Source: Strongylocentrotus purpuratus (Eukaryota > Echinodermata > Echinoidea > Camarodonta > Strongylocentrotidae). Taken from it: a stretch of 64,000 nucleotides of DNA. Below the pieces are notes generated by a model. That model made no database searches and was not told where the DNA came from. It saw only the letters and a list, made by a program, of their open reading frames with translations. Numbering within the stretch: the stretch's first letter is position 1; every line of letters starts with the position of its first letter. Below, piece by piece: positions 1 to 14,000 of this stretch. The translations under genes were made by a program, and so were the position numbers. The stretch covers positions 48,668,685 through 48,732,684 of the forward strand of contig NW_022145606.1 in assembly GCF_000002235.5 (NCBI RefSeq), given 5' to 3'.

Positions 1-257
1 ACAGATATTTTTTAAAATTTGTATTTTGATGATAGTTATATGCTAGATTCGACTCATACTGTAGGTTTTGTAGTGATGAATACTTCTTTTTTAATAAATG
101 ATATTAAATGATCCTTGCTTTTATTTATTTTCAATAAAGGTATGTCCAACCAGGATACCATGCGGGCTGCTACAGGCACTTCTGCAACATTACAACAAAC
201 AAGTGAGCACAGATGAGATCAAGGCAAAGAAGAAACAATATTTAAATCATTGTATGT
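1..257. other. No clear gene; possible decayed coding scrap at 142-210
   Basis: After an AG at about 141 the plus strand reads YVQPGYHAGCYRHFCNITTN and then a stop. The CY..FCN pattern is suggestive of an old coding remnant, but the frame is short and broken. Nothing else is supported. Confidence 0.2.
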
Positions 258-940
258 CACATTACTTGTAAATGTAAAGTTTTTTTTAGGAAATTCAATG
301 TAAAGACCTTTCTTGTGATGCTCTTTTTTGCCAATTTCCGCCAGATTCGATAAAGCAGATAACTTGTATCAAATAGTATTTGGACAAATGTATGAAATTA
401 CCTGCTGAAAATTTTAAAGAACATGATTTAGATATATTAGACTGAAGAAGAATAGCAGAGGCTGGGACCCTGTCATCCATGAATTTTTTAATTTTTATTT
501 ACAATGTATATTTTATGTGTGTTTTTGCTAATACATACGGGTACATACATGGTGTAATGCTTTTTGAGCAATTGCTTGAAAGAATGTTTGTTATTGAAAA
601 TATTACTTGTATTAATGTAAAGCCTTTTTTGGAAATTCAATGTAAAAACCTTTATTGCGATGCTCTATTTTGCCAATTTCCGCCAGATTCGATAAAGCAG
701 ATAACTTTTACTAAATGGCATTTGGACAAATGTATGGAATTACCTGCTGGAAATGTTAAAGAACATGATTTAGATCAACTGAAGAAGAATAGCAGAGGCT
801 GCGACCCTGCCATCCATGAATATATAATTATTATTTATTTTTTTATCTATAATGTATATTTTATGTGTATTTTTGCTAAAACATACATACATGTGATCGC
901 TTGAAAGAATATGTTTGTTATTGAAAATATTTTAATGTGA
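258..940 (+). repeat. Tandem duplication, two copies of about 344 bp
   Basis: Copy 1 (about 258-601) and copy 2 (about 602-940) align throughout, for example at the GCCAATTTCCGCCAGATTCG block (at about 331 and 673). Copy 2 holds an open frame (CDALFCQFPPDSIKQITFTK with nearby Cys and His residues), while copy 1 has stops in the same frame. No family is recognised. It could be a remnant of a duplicated exon or of a transposon. Confidence 0.7.
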
Positions 941-1189
941 ATTGACAATGTGTTGTATAACTGATGATGAATCATTTCTCTACATCAACCCAAAGAGCAG
1001 TATCCATGTAGTCAAGCAGGCTTACAATTTTATTGACCATGTATTTTGAGAATGTGAGATAGTAATATGTCATATATTTGATGTGAAACCAGATTATAAT
1101 TGGTCAAACATGCCTTACAAACTTTGTTTTAAATTGTGATTTATTTTATTTAAAGATATGCCATTCCCTGAAATATATATTGAAGGGTA

Positions 1190-1465
1190 TGACATAGAAA
1201 GAGATAGAGAGGTGGGAAAGAGTGAGGGGGAGAGGGAATGGGAAAGAGAGAGCGGTTAAGGAAACAAGAGAAAGGGAGGGAATGGGATGAAGAGTGAGGG
1301 AGAGAGAGAGGGGGTGAGGAAAGAGGAATAAAGAGACGAAGAGAGAGAGGGGGAATGAGGAAAAATGGGTGGGGGGATGAGAGGGGATAAGGAGAGAAAG
1401 AGAGGGGGATTAGGAAAGAGAGAGAAGGGGAAGGAATGAGGAAAGAGGGAAAGGGGAATATTTTG
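1190..1465. repeat. Purine-rich GA/GGGA low-complexity tract
   Basis: About 275 bp is almost entirely A and G on the plus strand (AGAGAGAGGGGGAATGAGG-type units). Long open frames through it are compositional, not coding. Confidence 0.85.
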
Positions 1466-1774
1466 AGTGCACTGTAGCTTTGCTCGATATCAATACAAGT
1501 CATTTTCACATAGCATAATACACAGCTGTCTCAGAATGGACCCAAGAGGGCGTTTGTCATATTTATTAAAAATTAATCTGGACATTATTAATTTGTGTGC
1601 AATTTTTTCTACTGACGAGTTGCACCATCATCTTCAGTATATTTTTCTACACATTAGAGGTTATTTTCAAGTAGATGCCGACCATGGGTCACAAAACACA
1701 AAAACTAAGGCACTTTTGAGGGTTCACCCGGCGGTCTATACCGGTCCTTCACGGTTTTTGTTAATGTTAATTAA

Positions 1775-2175
1775 TGTTAATAACCCCCAAGGACAACCAC
1801 CCCCGAAAAATTACGCTCCAAGGACACCATCCCCCCCCCCCCCCGAGGACAATTACCCCCAGAAAATTACCCTCTAGGACAATTATTCCCCCCCCCCCTC
1901 AAGAACAACAAAGGACAATCACCCCTGAGGACAATCCCCCCCCTTAAAATTTCCCCCTGTTCATTAAATGGGAAGTTCATCCTGATAACAATTCGGTTTT
2001 AGTTTTGTTCGGGGGGGGGGGGGAGGGGTGATTGTCTAAAAAGGTAATTTTCAGGTGGGATTGTCCTCTGGGTGGGAGGGGTGTGATTGTCCAAGGAGGT
2101 TATTTTCAGGGTGGGGTAATTTTCCCGTTGGTAATTTGCCAGGGGGAAAGAGGTGGGTGATTGTCCAGGGAGTAA
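1775..2175. repeat. C-rich/G-rich imperfect inverted repeat
   Basis: The left part repeats AAGGACAATTACCCCC-like units. The right part repeats GGGGTGATTGTCC-like units, their reverse complement, around about 1990. The arms are short tandem variants, so this looks like a foldback of a simple repeat. It lies just downstream of the distal NLR exon. Confidence 0.6.
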
Positions 2176-2231
2176 TTGTCCTAGAACCCTTGCATTCATG
2201 TAGCAATCGATATACTTAGTAGGTAACTTAC

Positions 2232-2328
2232 ATGCAATGCAATCACCCTGAGTGACTTCTCTGACTTGTTAAGACCAGTGATGTGAAGGCTTAGTCTACC
2301 GTCTGAGTTTGTCCCACAGCCAAGAAGC
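2232..2328 (-). CDS. NLR distal exon (97 bp), possibly terminal
   Basis: The acceptor ATATGTTGCAG opens an exon that enters in phase 2, as module G requires, and reads LLGCGTNSDGRLSLHITGLN then KSEKSLRVIALH. A donor CAT|GTAAGT ends it in phase 0, the same phase pattern as the mini-exons. If that donor is not used, the frame reads on for 12 residues to a stop at 2196-2198, making this the last exon. The spacing from module G is large, so the link is less certain than for the other exons. Confidence 0.5.
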
Positions 2329-4979
2329 CTGCAACATATAAATGAAGTGTAAATTGCGTATACAAAAGAGGAATTAAACAAAGATGTCAATTGCACCCAT
2401 TTGTAGAAGATTGCATGTACGGTTGAAGTGTACCGATCACCTGAATATTATTTATGTAGAGCTAGAATGTATAAAATCAACACGAAAATAAATGACCTGG
2501 CATTCTTTAGGTTAACGGTATGAAGTATTAAGAAATAAGTGACAACATAAATAGGGCGAGCACGGGACCGAATTCAGTCTTCGGTTCCATGCGTGCCCTA
2601 TTCTTCTGCAAGCACATACGGGTGCGTCGACAACTCTACCACGATGTGTCACTCTTATAATTAATATGCTTCTTAAAATTATATTTAAACACGCATAGAG
2701 GCGGCACTCCAGCCGGAAGGAGGGTGGATGGGGGCATGGTGCCCCTTTTCTTCGAGTACCTCAAAAGAGCCTCCTTAAATTTTTAATAAGTGCCCCTTTC
2801 TCCTTCTCATAAATGCTCTTATCCCTCTGATAAATATTCCTATTCTAATGTGAAAGTTGACCCTTTTGTTTTGATGAACGACCAATTTTCGTTAGTAATA
2901 AATGCCACTTTTCAAGTGCGATAAGTGCCCCTGTTACTAGGGCAAGCAGGGGCGTCGCTAAAGGAGGGATGTGGGGGTGCGACACCCCCCCCCCCCCCCA
3001 CTTGTCGGGATTTTGTCGGTAAAATTGCGCTGTCGTCGGAAAAAATGAGAAAAGGAGGAGGGGGAAAAAAGAGAGGGAAAGAGAAAGAAAAGAAAAAAAG
3101 AAAAGGAAAAGAAAGGAAACAAAGGAAAGAGAAAGAAAAGAAAAAGAAAAAAGAAAAAGAGGAAGGAGAGGAAATAAAGGAAAGGATAAGAGAGAAAAGA
3201 AAGAAAAGGAGAAAAACGAAAAAAAAAAGAAGAAAAGAAAAGAAGAAGGAAACAAAAGAAACGGGGGGGGGGTGAAAGAGAGGAGAGAGAGAGGGGGTAA
3301 GAGCCTGTGAGAGGAGAGGTTGGAGTAAGAGAGAGAGGGGGTTGTTGGGTGGAGTCGCCTCGTCGAGGGAGCAAGAAAGTAATGTATAGATATATTGCTG
3401 TGTCTGGTCAGCTATGTCGGTATTCTTGCTCGATCATTGTGCACTGTATTAATGAAGAAGTTTGAAGTCGGTTAGATGTATTATGTCGGTCAGCCAGCAA
3501 ATTTGGTTTCCCTACGAACTGTGAATTTTTATCAGACAAAGTAAAACTTTTTGAAATTCAGACAATGATTTAGAGTCGGGAACGGTAAAAACGAATCTTC
3601 TTCTTTCTCTTATAATTTAATAAAACGTCAAAGCTTCCGTTTGCGCAGTAGGGGGGAAACTGAATTCAAACAAGGATTTAGAGTCGGGAACGGTAAAACG
3701 AATCGTCTTCTTTCTCTAATAATTTAATGAAACATCAAAGCTTTCGCGCAGGAGGGGCGGTAATGACTTCAAACAAGGATTACGAGTAATAATTTAATAA
3801 AACGTCAAAGCTTTTGCGCTTCGCGCGGGAGGAACGAAAATGAATTCAAACAAGGATTAAGAGTAATAATTATTTGATGGAACATAAATGCTTCCGCGCT
3901 TCGCGCGGGAGGGGGGGGGGGGACTGAATTCAGACAAAGATTACTGAAAGTCGAGAACTGATTTCAACGAATCGTCTTCTTTCTCTAATAATTTAATGAA
4001 ATGTCAAAGCTTTCGCGCCGAAAATTAATTCAAACAGGGATTTAGAGTAATAATTCAATGAAACGTCAAAGCTTCCGCGCTTGAATTCAGACAATGATTT
4101 AGAGTCGGGAACGGTAAAAACGAATCTTCTTCTTTCTCTTATAATTTAATAAAACGTCAAAGCTTCCGTTTGCGCAGTAGGGGGGAAACTGAATTCAAAC
4201 AAGGATTTAGAGTCGGGAACGGTAAAACGAATCGTCTTCTTTCTCTAATAATTTAATGAAACATCAAAGCTTTCGCGCAGGAGGGGCGGTAATGACTTCA
4301 AACAAGGATTACGAGTAATAATTTAATAAAACGTCAAAGCTTTTGCGCTTCGCGCGGGAGGAACGAAAATGAATTCAAACAAGGATTAAGAGTAATAATT
4401 ATTTGATGGAACATAAATGCTTCCGCGCCTCGCGCGGGAGGGGGGGGGGGGGACTGAATTCAGACAAAGATTACTGAAAGTCGAGAACTGATTTCAACGA
4501 ATCGTCTTCTTTCTCTAATAATTTAATGAAATGTCAAAGCTTTCGCGCCGAAAATTAATTCAAACAGGGATTTAGAGTAATAATTCAATGAAACGTCAAA
4601 GCTTCCGCGCTTGAATTCAGACAAGGATCGAGAGTAGAGAACGGTACAACGAATCGTCTTCTTTCTCTAATGATATAATAAAACGTTAAAGCTTCAGCGC
4701 TTCGCGCGGGAGGAGCGAAAGTGAATTCAGACAAGGATTAAGAGTAATAATTGAATGAAACATCGAACTGAGTACAGACAAGGACTTCTGAGAGTCGAGA
4801 ACCGTACAACGAATCGTCTTCTTTCCCTTATAAATTAATGAAAAGACAATTAATGAAAAAACAAAATCGTAATGGACGACCTAATGAAGATGACCTTTAC
4901 CTTCCCCCCCCCAACGAAACGGAATGACGATCTGTCAAATTTTCAAATTTTTCCCCCCCCCCCCCCCCCCCCCCCCCCC

Positions 4980-5064
<85 letters not shown>

Positions 5065-8000
5065 TCCTCTGGTATTTTTCCTGCCCGTTCGTTCATTCGT
5101 GCAAAGAATATCAGGGAGTACATCATCTAGATAGGAAGATCCTTATTGAGCCAACAGATCGTCTCATCATCGAGCTCACGAAGTCCGGAAGCGCCGTGGG
5201 GGGATTTGTAGATCGGACAATCATCAATGACATGATCCATAGTTTGGATCTCTCCACAGGCGCAGTTTGGTGATGATTCAGCTCCAATTTTATGTAGGTA
5301 ATATTGTGTGCGGCCAACTCCAGTTCTGATACGGTTTAGGTTGACCCAGGCTTTTCTTGGGAGGTCGCTGCCACTTGGTTTTGCATAGGGCTTAGGGATG
5401 AACTCCTTCAGATTAGTAGTGGACGAATTCCACTGGTCTGACCAGCGTTTTGTTATCCAAGTGGCTAAGGTGGAGGGGGTTCTCAGGTCGCAGCTCAGCA
5501 GCCTGTGTTGCAAAGTGTCTTCTAGGGAGACACTGTCCTTCAAAGGCAGAGGGGGCAGGAACAAGGCATTTATCACTGTCATGCTTTTGGGAAAGCTTAG
5601 AGTACTGTGCATCTCGTCTGAGCTGAGCTGGTGGTATGCCAGATAATATTGGCAGGTTGCTGACTGGTGTTGCAGTGAGTGTTCCGCTGATTAGTCTCAT
5701 AGCATCATTGAGGACAACATCAACCTTGTGTACATGGGTGCTGTGGCTCCATGCAGGTGCAGCATACTCGGCATTGGAGAAGGCAAGAGCTAGAGTGGAG
5801 GTGCGAAGGGTGGTGAAATTAGCTCCCCATCCGGTCCCTGCAAGCTTTTTTAGGAGAGACAGTCTGGCTTGGGTCTTTTGAGCTGTGGCTTTGGCATGCT
5901 CGTGGAAGGTGAGGCTTCGGTCAAGAGTGACACCTAGGTACTTTGGTGTTGAGACGAAGTTCAGCCTAGACCCATCTAGTGAGATATTTAGCTCTCGGTT
6001 GGCGCATCGGTTAGCCAGGTGGAAGACGGAGGATACAGTCTTTGGTATGCTTATCTTGAGATGCCATCTGTTGAAGAACTCGGCTAGCATCTTCAGGTCC
6101 TTCTCCAGTGATGTCGATTGCCTCGAAGGAGTGGTTGTTGAACCCCAGTGCGGTGTCGTCTGCGTAGGAATACTGCATACATTCCCCCTTGGGCATATCA
6201 GAGACATAGATGTTGAAAAGTATCGGAGCGAGGACAGAGCCTTGCGGCACACCATTGCCGAGTTTCCTCTTCCTACTGCATTCGCCGTTTGATGTTTCAA
6301 GGACAAATGACCGGTCTTGTACAAGCAGCATGATAAATTTCATAATTCTTACATCTGGAATGGTCTGCAGGGTCTTGAGGTATAAGCCACGGTGCCATAC
6401 TGTGTCCAATGCCGCAGTAAGGTCGACAAGAACTGCTCCAAACTTCTGCTTCTTCTAAAAGGCCGTCTCTATGTCGTTTACAAGCCTGACTACTTAGTCG
6501 GTGGTTGATTTACCTATCCTGAAACCTGCCTGTGTAGTAGGTAGCTTCTCTTCGACAGTGTCAACGATTCTGGCAAGTAGCAGCCTTTCAAGTAGCTTGT
6601 AGATGTGCGATAGCAGACTGATTGGAGGGTAGCTCTTGGGTTAGTCTGCAGGCTTCTTGGGCTTCAGAATGGCAATAACTTTAGCGGTCTTCCATTTTTA
6701 TGGAATAGTGGATGTTATCATGCAGGTAGAGAGAAAGGCTTGTAGCCAGAAAGTAGCTTTGTGACTCATGTTCTTGAGGAACTCTGTGTGGATGTTATCG
6801 TTGCCTGGTGCTTTGCCGGACTTTATTGATTTCAGTGCAGTTTCAACCTCATCCAGGGTGAAGGCTTCAGACATGGAGGTTGACTCTGGAGTGGACTTGA
6901 GGAGGTTCTTTATCTCAGAGTTCACCGAGCGAGAGTGGACTTTGGCCTCAGTGGTTTTATCTTGCCACTTTCCATTGTTAACTAGGACTGAAGCGATGGA
7001 GTTTGCAGTAACAGGACACTGTTTTGGAGCGCTGCTTCGACCAGTGAGTTTGTTGATGGTAGTTCAGGCCTTGCGACTAGAGTGGGTAAAGTTGATCTCA
7101 GAGACTTCTTCTTCACATCTAATCCTCTTCTTTTCTCCTAGTGATATCAGCAGGTCGTTCCCTACAGCTTCTTTTTCTTCAATGGTCTTGGACTTGGTGT
7201 AGGATTCGTACAGACGGTCGCATTCTTCGTCCCAGCATGGAATATACGGGTGTCTCCTACCCCTGGGGTTGGAGAGTTTTGCCGCCTGATGTAACATGGA
7301 GCAGAAAGCAGAGTAGGAGTCATTCACATTACTGGTGGAGGGGTCTGGCAGTCGAGATGTTAGCTTGTTTGTAAGTTCCTGGAACTTGGGCCAGTCAGCT
7401 TTTCTGAAATTGGAGTAGGTAGGAGAGTTGAAGCTTCATGTCGCTTGAGATGATGATTGGACAGTGGCCAGACCTCGGGAACTTTGGAAGGACAGTTCTT
7501 GAGCAGGTGTGTCTGATGTTTGATGAAACCAGTGACAGGTCGGGGCAAGTCTATGATTTGTGGCTCCCTGAGTAGAATGTGGGGTTGTCCTTGCTGTTAT
7601 ACAGTATCACTAGCTCCTGAGATTCAAGCCATTCAAAAATGAGCTTTCCATTCTTGTTGGTGTTAGGGTATCCCCAGGCAGTGCTGCGACTGTTGAAATC
7701 CCCGCAGACAAAGGAGTTCCGGGGCATCTTTGGGAAGAGCATGATTTCAACATCTTCCGGTGGTGGCTTATACAGATTGCAGAAGTGGGTTCCCATGGCT
7801 TCAAGATGCTCCACTGTAGAGCTGAGTTCGCAGGAGATCGCCCAGTGGTGGATTCTTTCACGCCTTGTTTGACGAAGGATGCAATACCATCCTTCTTGTG
7901 TGGTATGAAGCAGATGAGATCAAAACCTTCGATGTGAAGCTGTTTATTTCTGTCTCACAGTGTGTTTCTTGGAGACAGATAACATTGACACAATTTTCCT

Positions 8001-11000
8001 TTGCAATATGGGGAACCAGGTCTCGCTTTGAGCGGGTAAGGCCTTCAGCGGTGAGTTGGAGTACGCAGGTCGAGGTGTCAGCCATCATGTTGATGGCTTG
8101 TCCTCAAAAGTGCTTCCAGGAACTGCGTAGGGAGCTCTTCTGATGAAAGAGGGCTAGAGATGTACTGGCGATAAGATCGCGATTATAGACTTCAAAGTGT
8201 TGCTTTAGTTTACAGTGTCGTAACAGGGTCGCCATACGTGAAGGCAGCAACATGACCATTTGTTCCGGATAATGCACATACATATACATATACATACATA
8301 TAATACACATACATGTTTTGTACTGAACATAATGGCATTCAGACCCCTTGCTAGCTTTGAGAAATTTACGTCATCTACATTGATACGATGTCATGAAGAG
8401 GTTGGCGAATTTGCTACTTTCCAACTGACAGACTCTCAATCTATTCTTTAAACCATGAACGATATTATTAAATCAATAGTAAACATCCAATAAAACAGGT
8501 ATATTTAAAATAAATTCACAGCAAAAATACAAATTAAGCGCCTTTAATAGAGGCTATGTGTCAATTGCCCTATGTAAAGTAAAGCAAAAACACTATCTGA
8601 AGTTCAAGATGTTTGATACTTTTAGCATTAAAATGAGGTTATCATCGATGGCTATAACATGTATTATAACTATTAATGTTAATTATATCATCATTGTTAT
8701 CAATACTCATTATTTGGGGGGTTACCAACATTATGATTATTATTATTATTATTAATATTATTCGTTGACGAATGATGTGTACAATAACTCACATTAGATG
8801 ATTCATCATCTTCACATTTTTGCAACACTTGACGAGTTCAACCAATTCTCCCTCGTCCGTGCCCTTCACTCTGGATAGCCAAAGCCACTGCAGGTTCCTG
8901 GTTTGTTCTCTGATCAGAAGACCCAGTCCACTGATCGTCTCTCTCGATACGCTCTTCTTCTCTGATGGGAGTGATGACGGTGCTGTAAGAACGATGCGTG
9001 TGAGCTGATGTCCTCCGGTCCGTCGGAGACCAGCCGTGATATGAGATATGTCTCTCTCTGCATCATCGATAGTGATATCGATATCTCTCAAGCCAGGAAG
9101 CGATGAGAGCAGACCTTCATAACTTTGTGACGTCACTCTCTCGGCTGATAGCTTTGTGACGGATGGAAGCTCAGGAGGTGATGGAGGGAAACTGAGAGAG
9201 GAGTCTGAGATGGTGAGATGTTTCAGCGAGGTGAAGGATCTGAGACAGGACCACATTCTGGCAGTCATCACAGTAGATAGGTGGCATTTCTTTACGAGGA
9301 ATTGACCATTATCCTGGAATTAGAACAGAGAATGAAATACAGAGAGACTAAATGGTTGCTGTAATGCGAAACCGGGTACATAGTGAGACCCATGGGTGTC
9401 GATCCCGGGGGGGGGGGGGATGGGGGGGGGGGATATATCTCCCTCCCAATATTTTAGCTGGGGGGGGGGGGGGGAGGGGTGGCCTGTACAATCATCCCCC
9501 CCCCGATAATTCACCATAAAAAAATATTTAAAACTAGATGGAATTTTGACTGCGCGCAGTCGAAAATGATGCCTCCGCCATAGAGCAATTTAAACAAGTT
9601 TGGAGTTTAAATCTCCAGTGGTTCTTGAGATATCATGATAACAATCTCAATGTATTGAATTTCATAAGTTGACCTCTGTGACCCTTGACCTTTGACCTAC
9701 GTGCTCCAAAATCTAATCAGATTGTCTTCCTATGGTGATACACACTATCATTAAGTTTGAAGTTTAAATCTCCAGTGGTTCTTGAGATATTATGATAACA
9801 ATCTCAATGTATGGAATTTCATAAGTTGACCTCTGTGACCCTTGACCTTTGACCTACGTGCTCCAAAATCTAATCAGATCGTCTTCCTATGGTGATACAT
9901 ACTATCCTTAAGTTTGAGGTTTTTACATCTCCAGTGGTTCTTGAGATATCATGATAACAATCTCAATGCATGGAATTTCATAAGTTGACCTCTATGACCC
10001 TTGACCTTTGACCTACGTGCTCCAAAATGTAATCAGATTGTTTTCCTATAGTGATACACACTATCACTAAGTTTGAAGTTTAAATCTCCAGTGGTTCTTG
10101 AGATATCATGATAACAATCTCAATGTATGGAATTTCATAAGTTGACCTCTGTGACCCTTGACCTTTGACATACGTGCTCCAAAATCTAATCAGATCGTCT
10201 TCGTATGGTGATACATACTATCCTTAAGTTTGAAGTTTAAATCTCAAATGGTTCTTGAGATATCGCGCTAACAAACTCAATACAAGGAATTTCATAAGTT
10301 GACCTCTGTGACCTGTGACCTTTGACCTACGTACTCCAAAATCTAATCAGATCGTCTTCCTATGGTGATAAATACTATTTCCGAGTCTTAAGTTTACATC
10401 ATAAATGGTTCTTGAGATATTGTGATAACGGTCAAACGGGACGGACGTACGGACGTACGGACGGACAACCCGAAAACATGATGCCTCCGGCACCACCTTC
10501 GGTGGCGGAGGCATAAAAATTAATGATGAGAGCCCGATGAGAGTAGTTAATGGTTATTAATCGCAAGATGACCATCAATATACACATGTTGCTATCTCAT
10601 TGTCATGATACATACATATATACGAAGTAAATGAGACAACCGTATATGACACAAGAATAAATTGAATTCTCGCTCATACGGCTTCATCAGGAATTGATGA
10701 ATTTATTCAATTTGTTCAATCAACAGCATCATAGAAATGCAGTGCGCAAAATGCAAAGACGCAACGTTAAAAAGCAACGAGCTAAATGTTGAGCGCGAAG
10801 CGCAAAAGTAGCAATCTGCAATGCACATCAGACAATCATTGACAGTGTAAACATAGATGAACTGTTGTTGTTGTTTTTATTTCCTTATAATAAAATCAGA
10901 TACAAATACATATAAAGTAATCATACATAGAAAAAAGGGACCGTATACGGCTGGTAGCCCATTTTCAGCTGCAACTATATTGTTGCTGCTGGTCTTCCAT

Positions 11001-14000
11001 GGGGCCAGTTTACAATATGCAAAATATACATAATATTACAAATTAACAAAATAAATAATTACAAAGTATCAGTCAAAACTTAATACAAATACTTATAGAA
11101 AAAGAAGAAAAAGAAAAAAAAAAAAAAAAAAAAAAAAAACATACACTGTTGGTCATAATGGTGGAATAATTTTTCGAAACCCAGTTTATGGAATGATTTT
11201 GACAATGATTTATTTCTAATAGATCTAGATAATAGTACACATTCTCAGATTTTATTGAATAATTTGTGAGTGTTTGTTTTACGTGTCTGCTAAAGCATGT
11301 GTGTGCTACTAGGCTAATCAGCTAGGGGACCTACGTCCTTAAGTCATAACTGACAGTAATGAGGATTAATGCCTCACAAAAGGGCACTAATATAGCACAT
11401 CGACACAGTTTTGATCATGGGGCCTCACATAAACGAGGCCATTGCTTAGCCACTGAATCATGACTGTACGCAGCGGTTGCTAGGGTACGCGGCCGCCCCC
11501 ATAAAACCAAAAAACCGAAGAAAATGCAATAAATTATCAAAAAATCATTGCATTTTCCCCAGCCCCCAACAGGAACAAATATTTTGTAGGGCCATGCATT
11601 ATGGTTCAAGGCATGGCCACACAGAGGAATTTTTCCTGTGGGGGACCAGGGGAAAGTGCAATGAATTTTTGATAAATAACTCACTTATGATTTTAAAAAA
11701 GAGTATATATTATTACCCGTATCAGACATCTGAGCTGCTCATTTACAAAACCGTATTGCCCTAGTTTTCACAACCAGTGGGAGCGGAGGGGTATATTCTT
11801 TGTATTTTCCTTGGTCTCCCTGCTCGTATAGACTTTGCGTGTGGAGACGAGTGAAAATATACCTTTGTATTTTCCACGGTCTCGCATCCGGGCATCTTGT
11901 ATTGACCGCGCCGTATTTTGTCATTTTCATTGCGCATCTATTATGCCTACGAGAACCTGCGCACTTTACGCGCACTCTATTGTGATGTAATAACCACACC
12001 AAATGCACACTGTTTGCGGTGTATCGAAAATTTCGTCAAGCACTGGATGCACAGTGCTGGTTTGACAAAGTTTGTTCAGTTCTTTGAGATTGTCATGGTG
12101 GATTTCTGTATTTGCTCTAGATGTCTGATTTGGATAACAATAAAAATATTGACTGGCTTTACTTTCGGGGGATATCAGTTATATTGAACGCGCTAAGACC
12201 ATATTGCCCTTGTCTTTCGACTCGGGGCAATATGATCTGAGCTTGGTCAATATTTCTGATATACCCCTCAAGGCCAGTCAATATTATATAAACATATACA
12301 TGTACTTACTGGATTAAAGATAATTATATACCTCACTTAAGAAATCCAGCCATCTGATTGGTCGAAATTGCATTCATAAATTTTAACTATTCCTGTAAAA
12401 TTCCCGGTAAAATTCCAAACCCATGTAATTGTTTTAAAAATAGTTCTAAAATCCCAGTTGCCATGGTTACTGGGAAAATAGTTCAGTCTTGGTGAAATAC
12501 CCATAGGTTCACATGTTAAAAAATGGCCTGAGCGATCGAGGATACCGTACGTGTGCGATGAATTGGTCGGTAATTTCAATACAATTAAATTTCGATCGAT
12601 GCAGATAAACTAGATAAAGGCCAAGGTGGTGTCATAAGTTGACTCTTTTTTTTTTGGCATATAAAAGTATTAATGACTGCTTTAATATTCGAGAAATAGT
12701 TGTTTTTATACGCTCTCGGTAAAGTTACAATTGGGCTATTGCCCCCGGCACGCCTCGGGCAATAGCCCAATTCTAACCTTCCCTTGAGCGTATAAAAACA
12801 ACTATTTCTCTCAAAGCAGTCATTAATACTATAATATAGCCTAGATTGCACTTCGTTAACATAAATTAATGATAATGGTTATTGTCACCTCATACCTTAT
12901 GTTTTTTTTTTCTCGAGCCGTCCTGTCTTAGTGCCAAATGGGCGCTGCTATGACAATGCAAACAATGATTACGCGTAGGGTTAATTGGGTAGGGTATGAC
13001 TAAAATCACACAGACTTGACCATTATGTTCAAACAGTTCAATACAACCATCGACAACTGACCGGGAAAGAATATACCAATTACAACCCACGCCATCGATA
13101 CAACGTGGCAAACTGTGGCGTAATCACACCTTTTTTTTCAATTTGTTTTTTTTATGTATGAGCTATCTTTGATCTTATTACGTGAAAAGAAGTTTTATTT
13201 TCGTTTCCACGTCAGGCACAAATAGTAAATTGCTTCCTTAAATGACAGTAGTCGTATAGTATTAGTTTAAGATATCTGCTTACCTGGACACCCGATTTTA
13301 TATCGTATTTGAAACATCCACCATCAAGAGACCTAGTATTTGGAAAAAAAAGGTTTGAAAGCGAAAAAACACACGAATAACACAAACACAATGGGAATTG
13401 TTTTGGGGGATTCATGACATAACATAGATATCGGACACGGCCTGTAAGTACCGTATCTGGCGTACGATACTAAAATACCGAATGTTCTAGTGAGTAGAAT
13501 ATATATATAAATATATAAACTATTAATAGATCGTTAAGACTTTAAAGAAATATAGCATGACAAACAATGATAGACGTTGTGAGTAGTATCGCGGGAAATG
13601 GAGTTGAAAGAAAATAATTGCCTACAAATGTGTAAATGTTTATACCGTCAGTTAAAGTAAAGATATAAGAAAAATATGATAGTGATACCCCACAACACCC
13701 CACTCCCGTGAGAAGCCCTTGAGCTGGCTGGGGCAGATTAGAGGATTCCCATTGGAAATTATCGCATGGACTTTTTGATAGTATTTGCACGCCCCCTCCT
13801 CTCATCTAACCAATTTCAAATTTATTTTTAATTTCCAGCAGTTTGTGTAGTGTGATTATTTTGTACTGATCTTGAATTGATAGTTCGTAATACGTTCAAA
13901 GATATTAACATACTCGATACAATTTTGATAAGACAAAATCACACAAAAACACACCTATTATTCACCTTTTTTATAGTTTACATTACAATTAGAGTTTCTG

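Noticed and set aside
1150..3374. Long Ser/Phe/Pro-rich and Lys/Glu-rich frames on both strands
   Set aside because: They come from polypurine/polypyrimidine tracts, and frames are open on both strands for the same compositional reason.
4872..5273. Open frames with polyproline and polylysine
   Set aside because: They are translations of the C and A homopolymers and have no other coding character.
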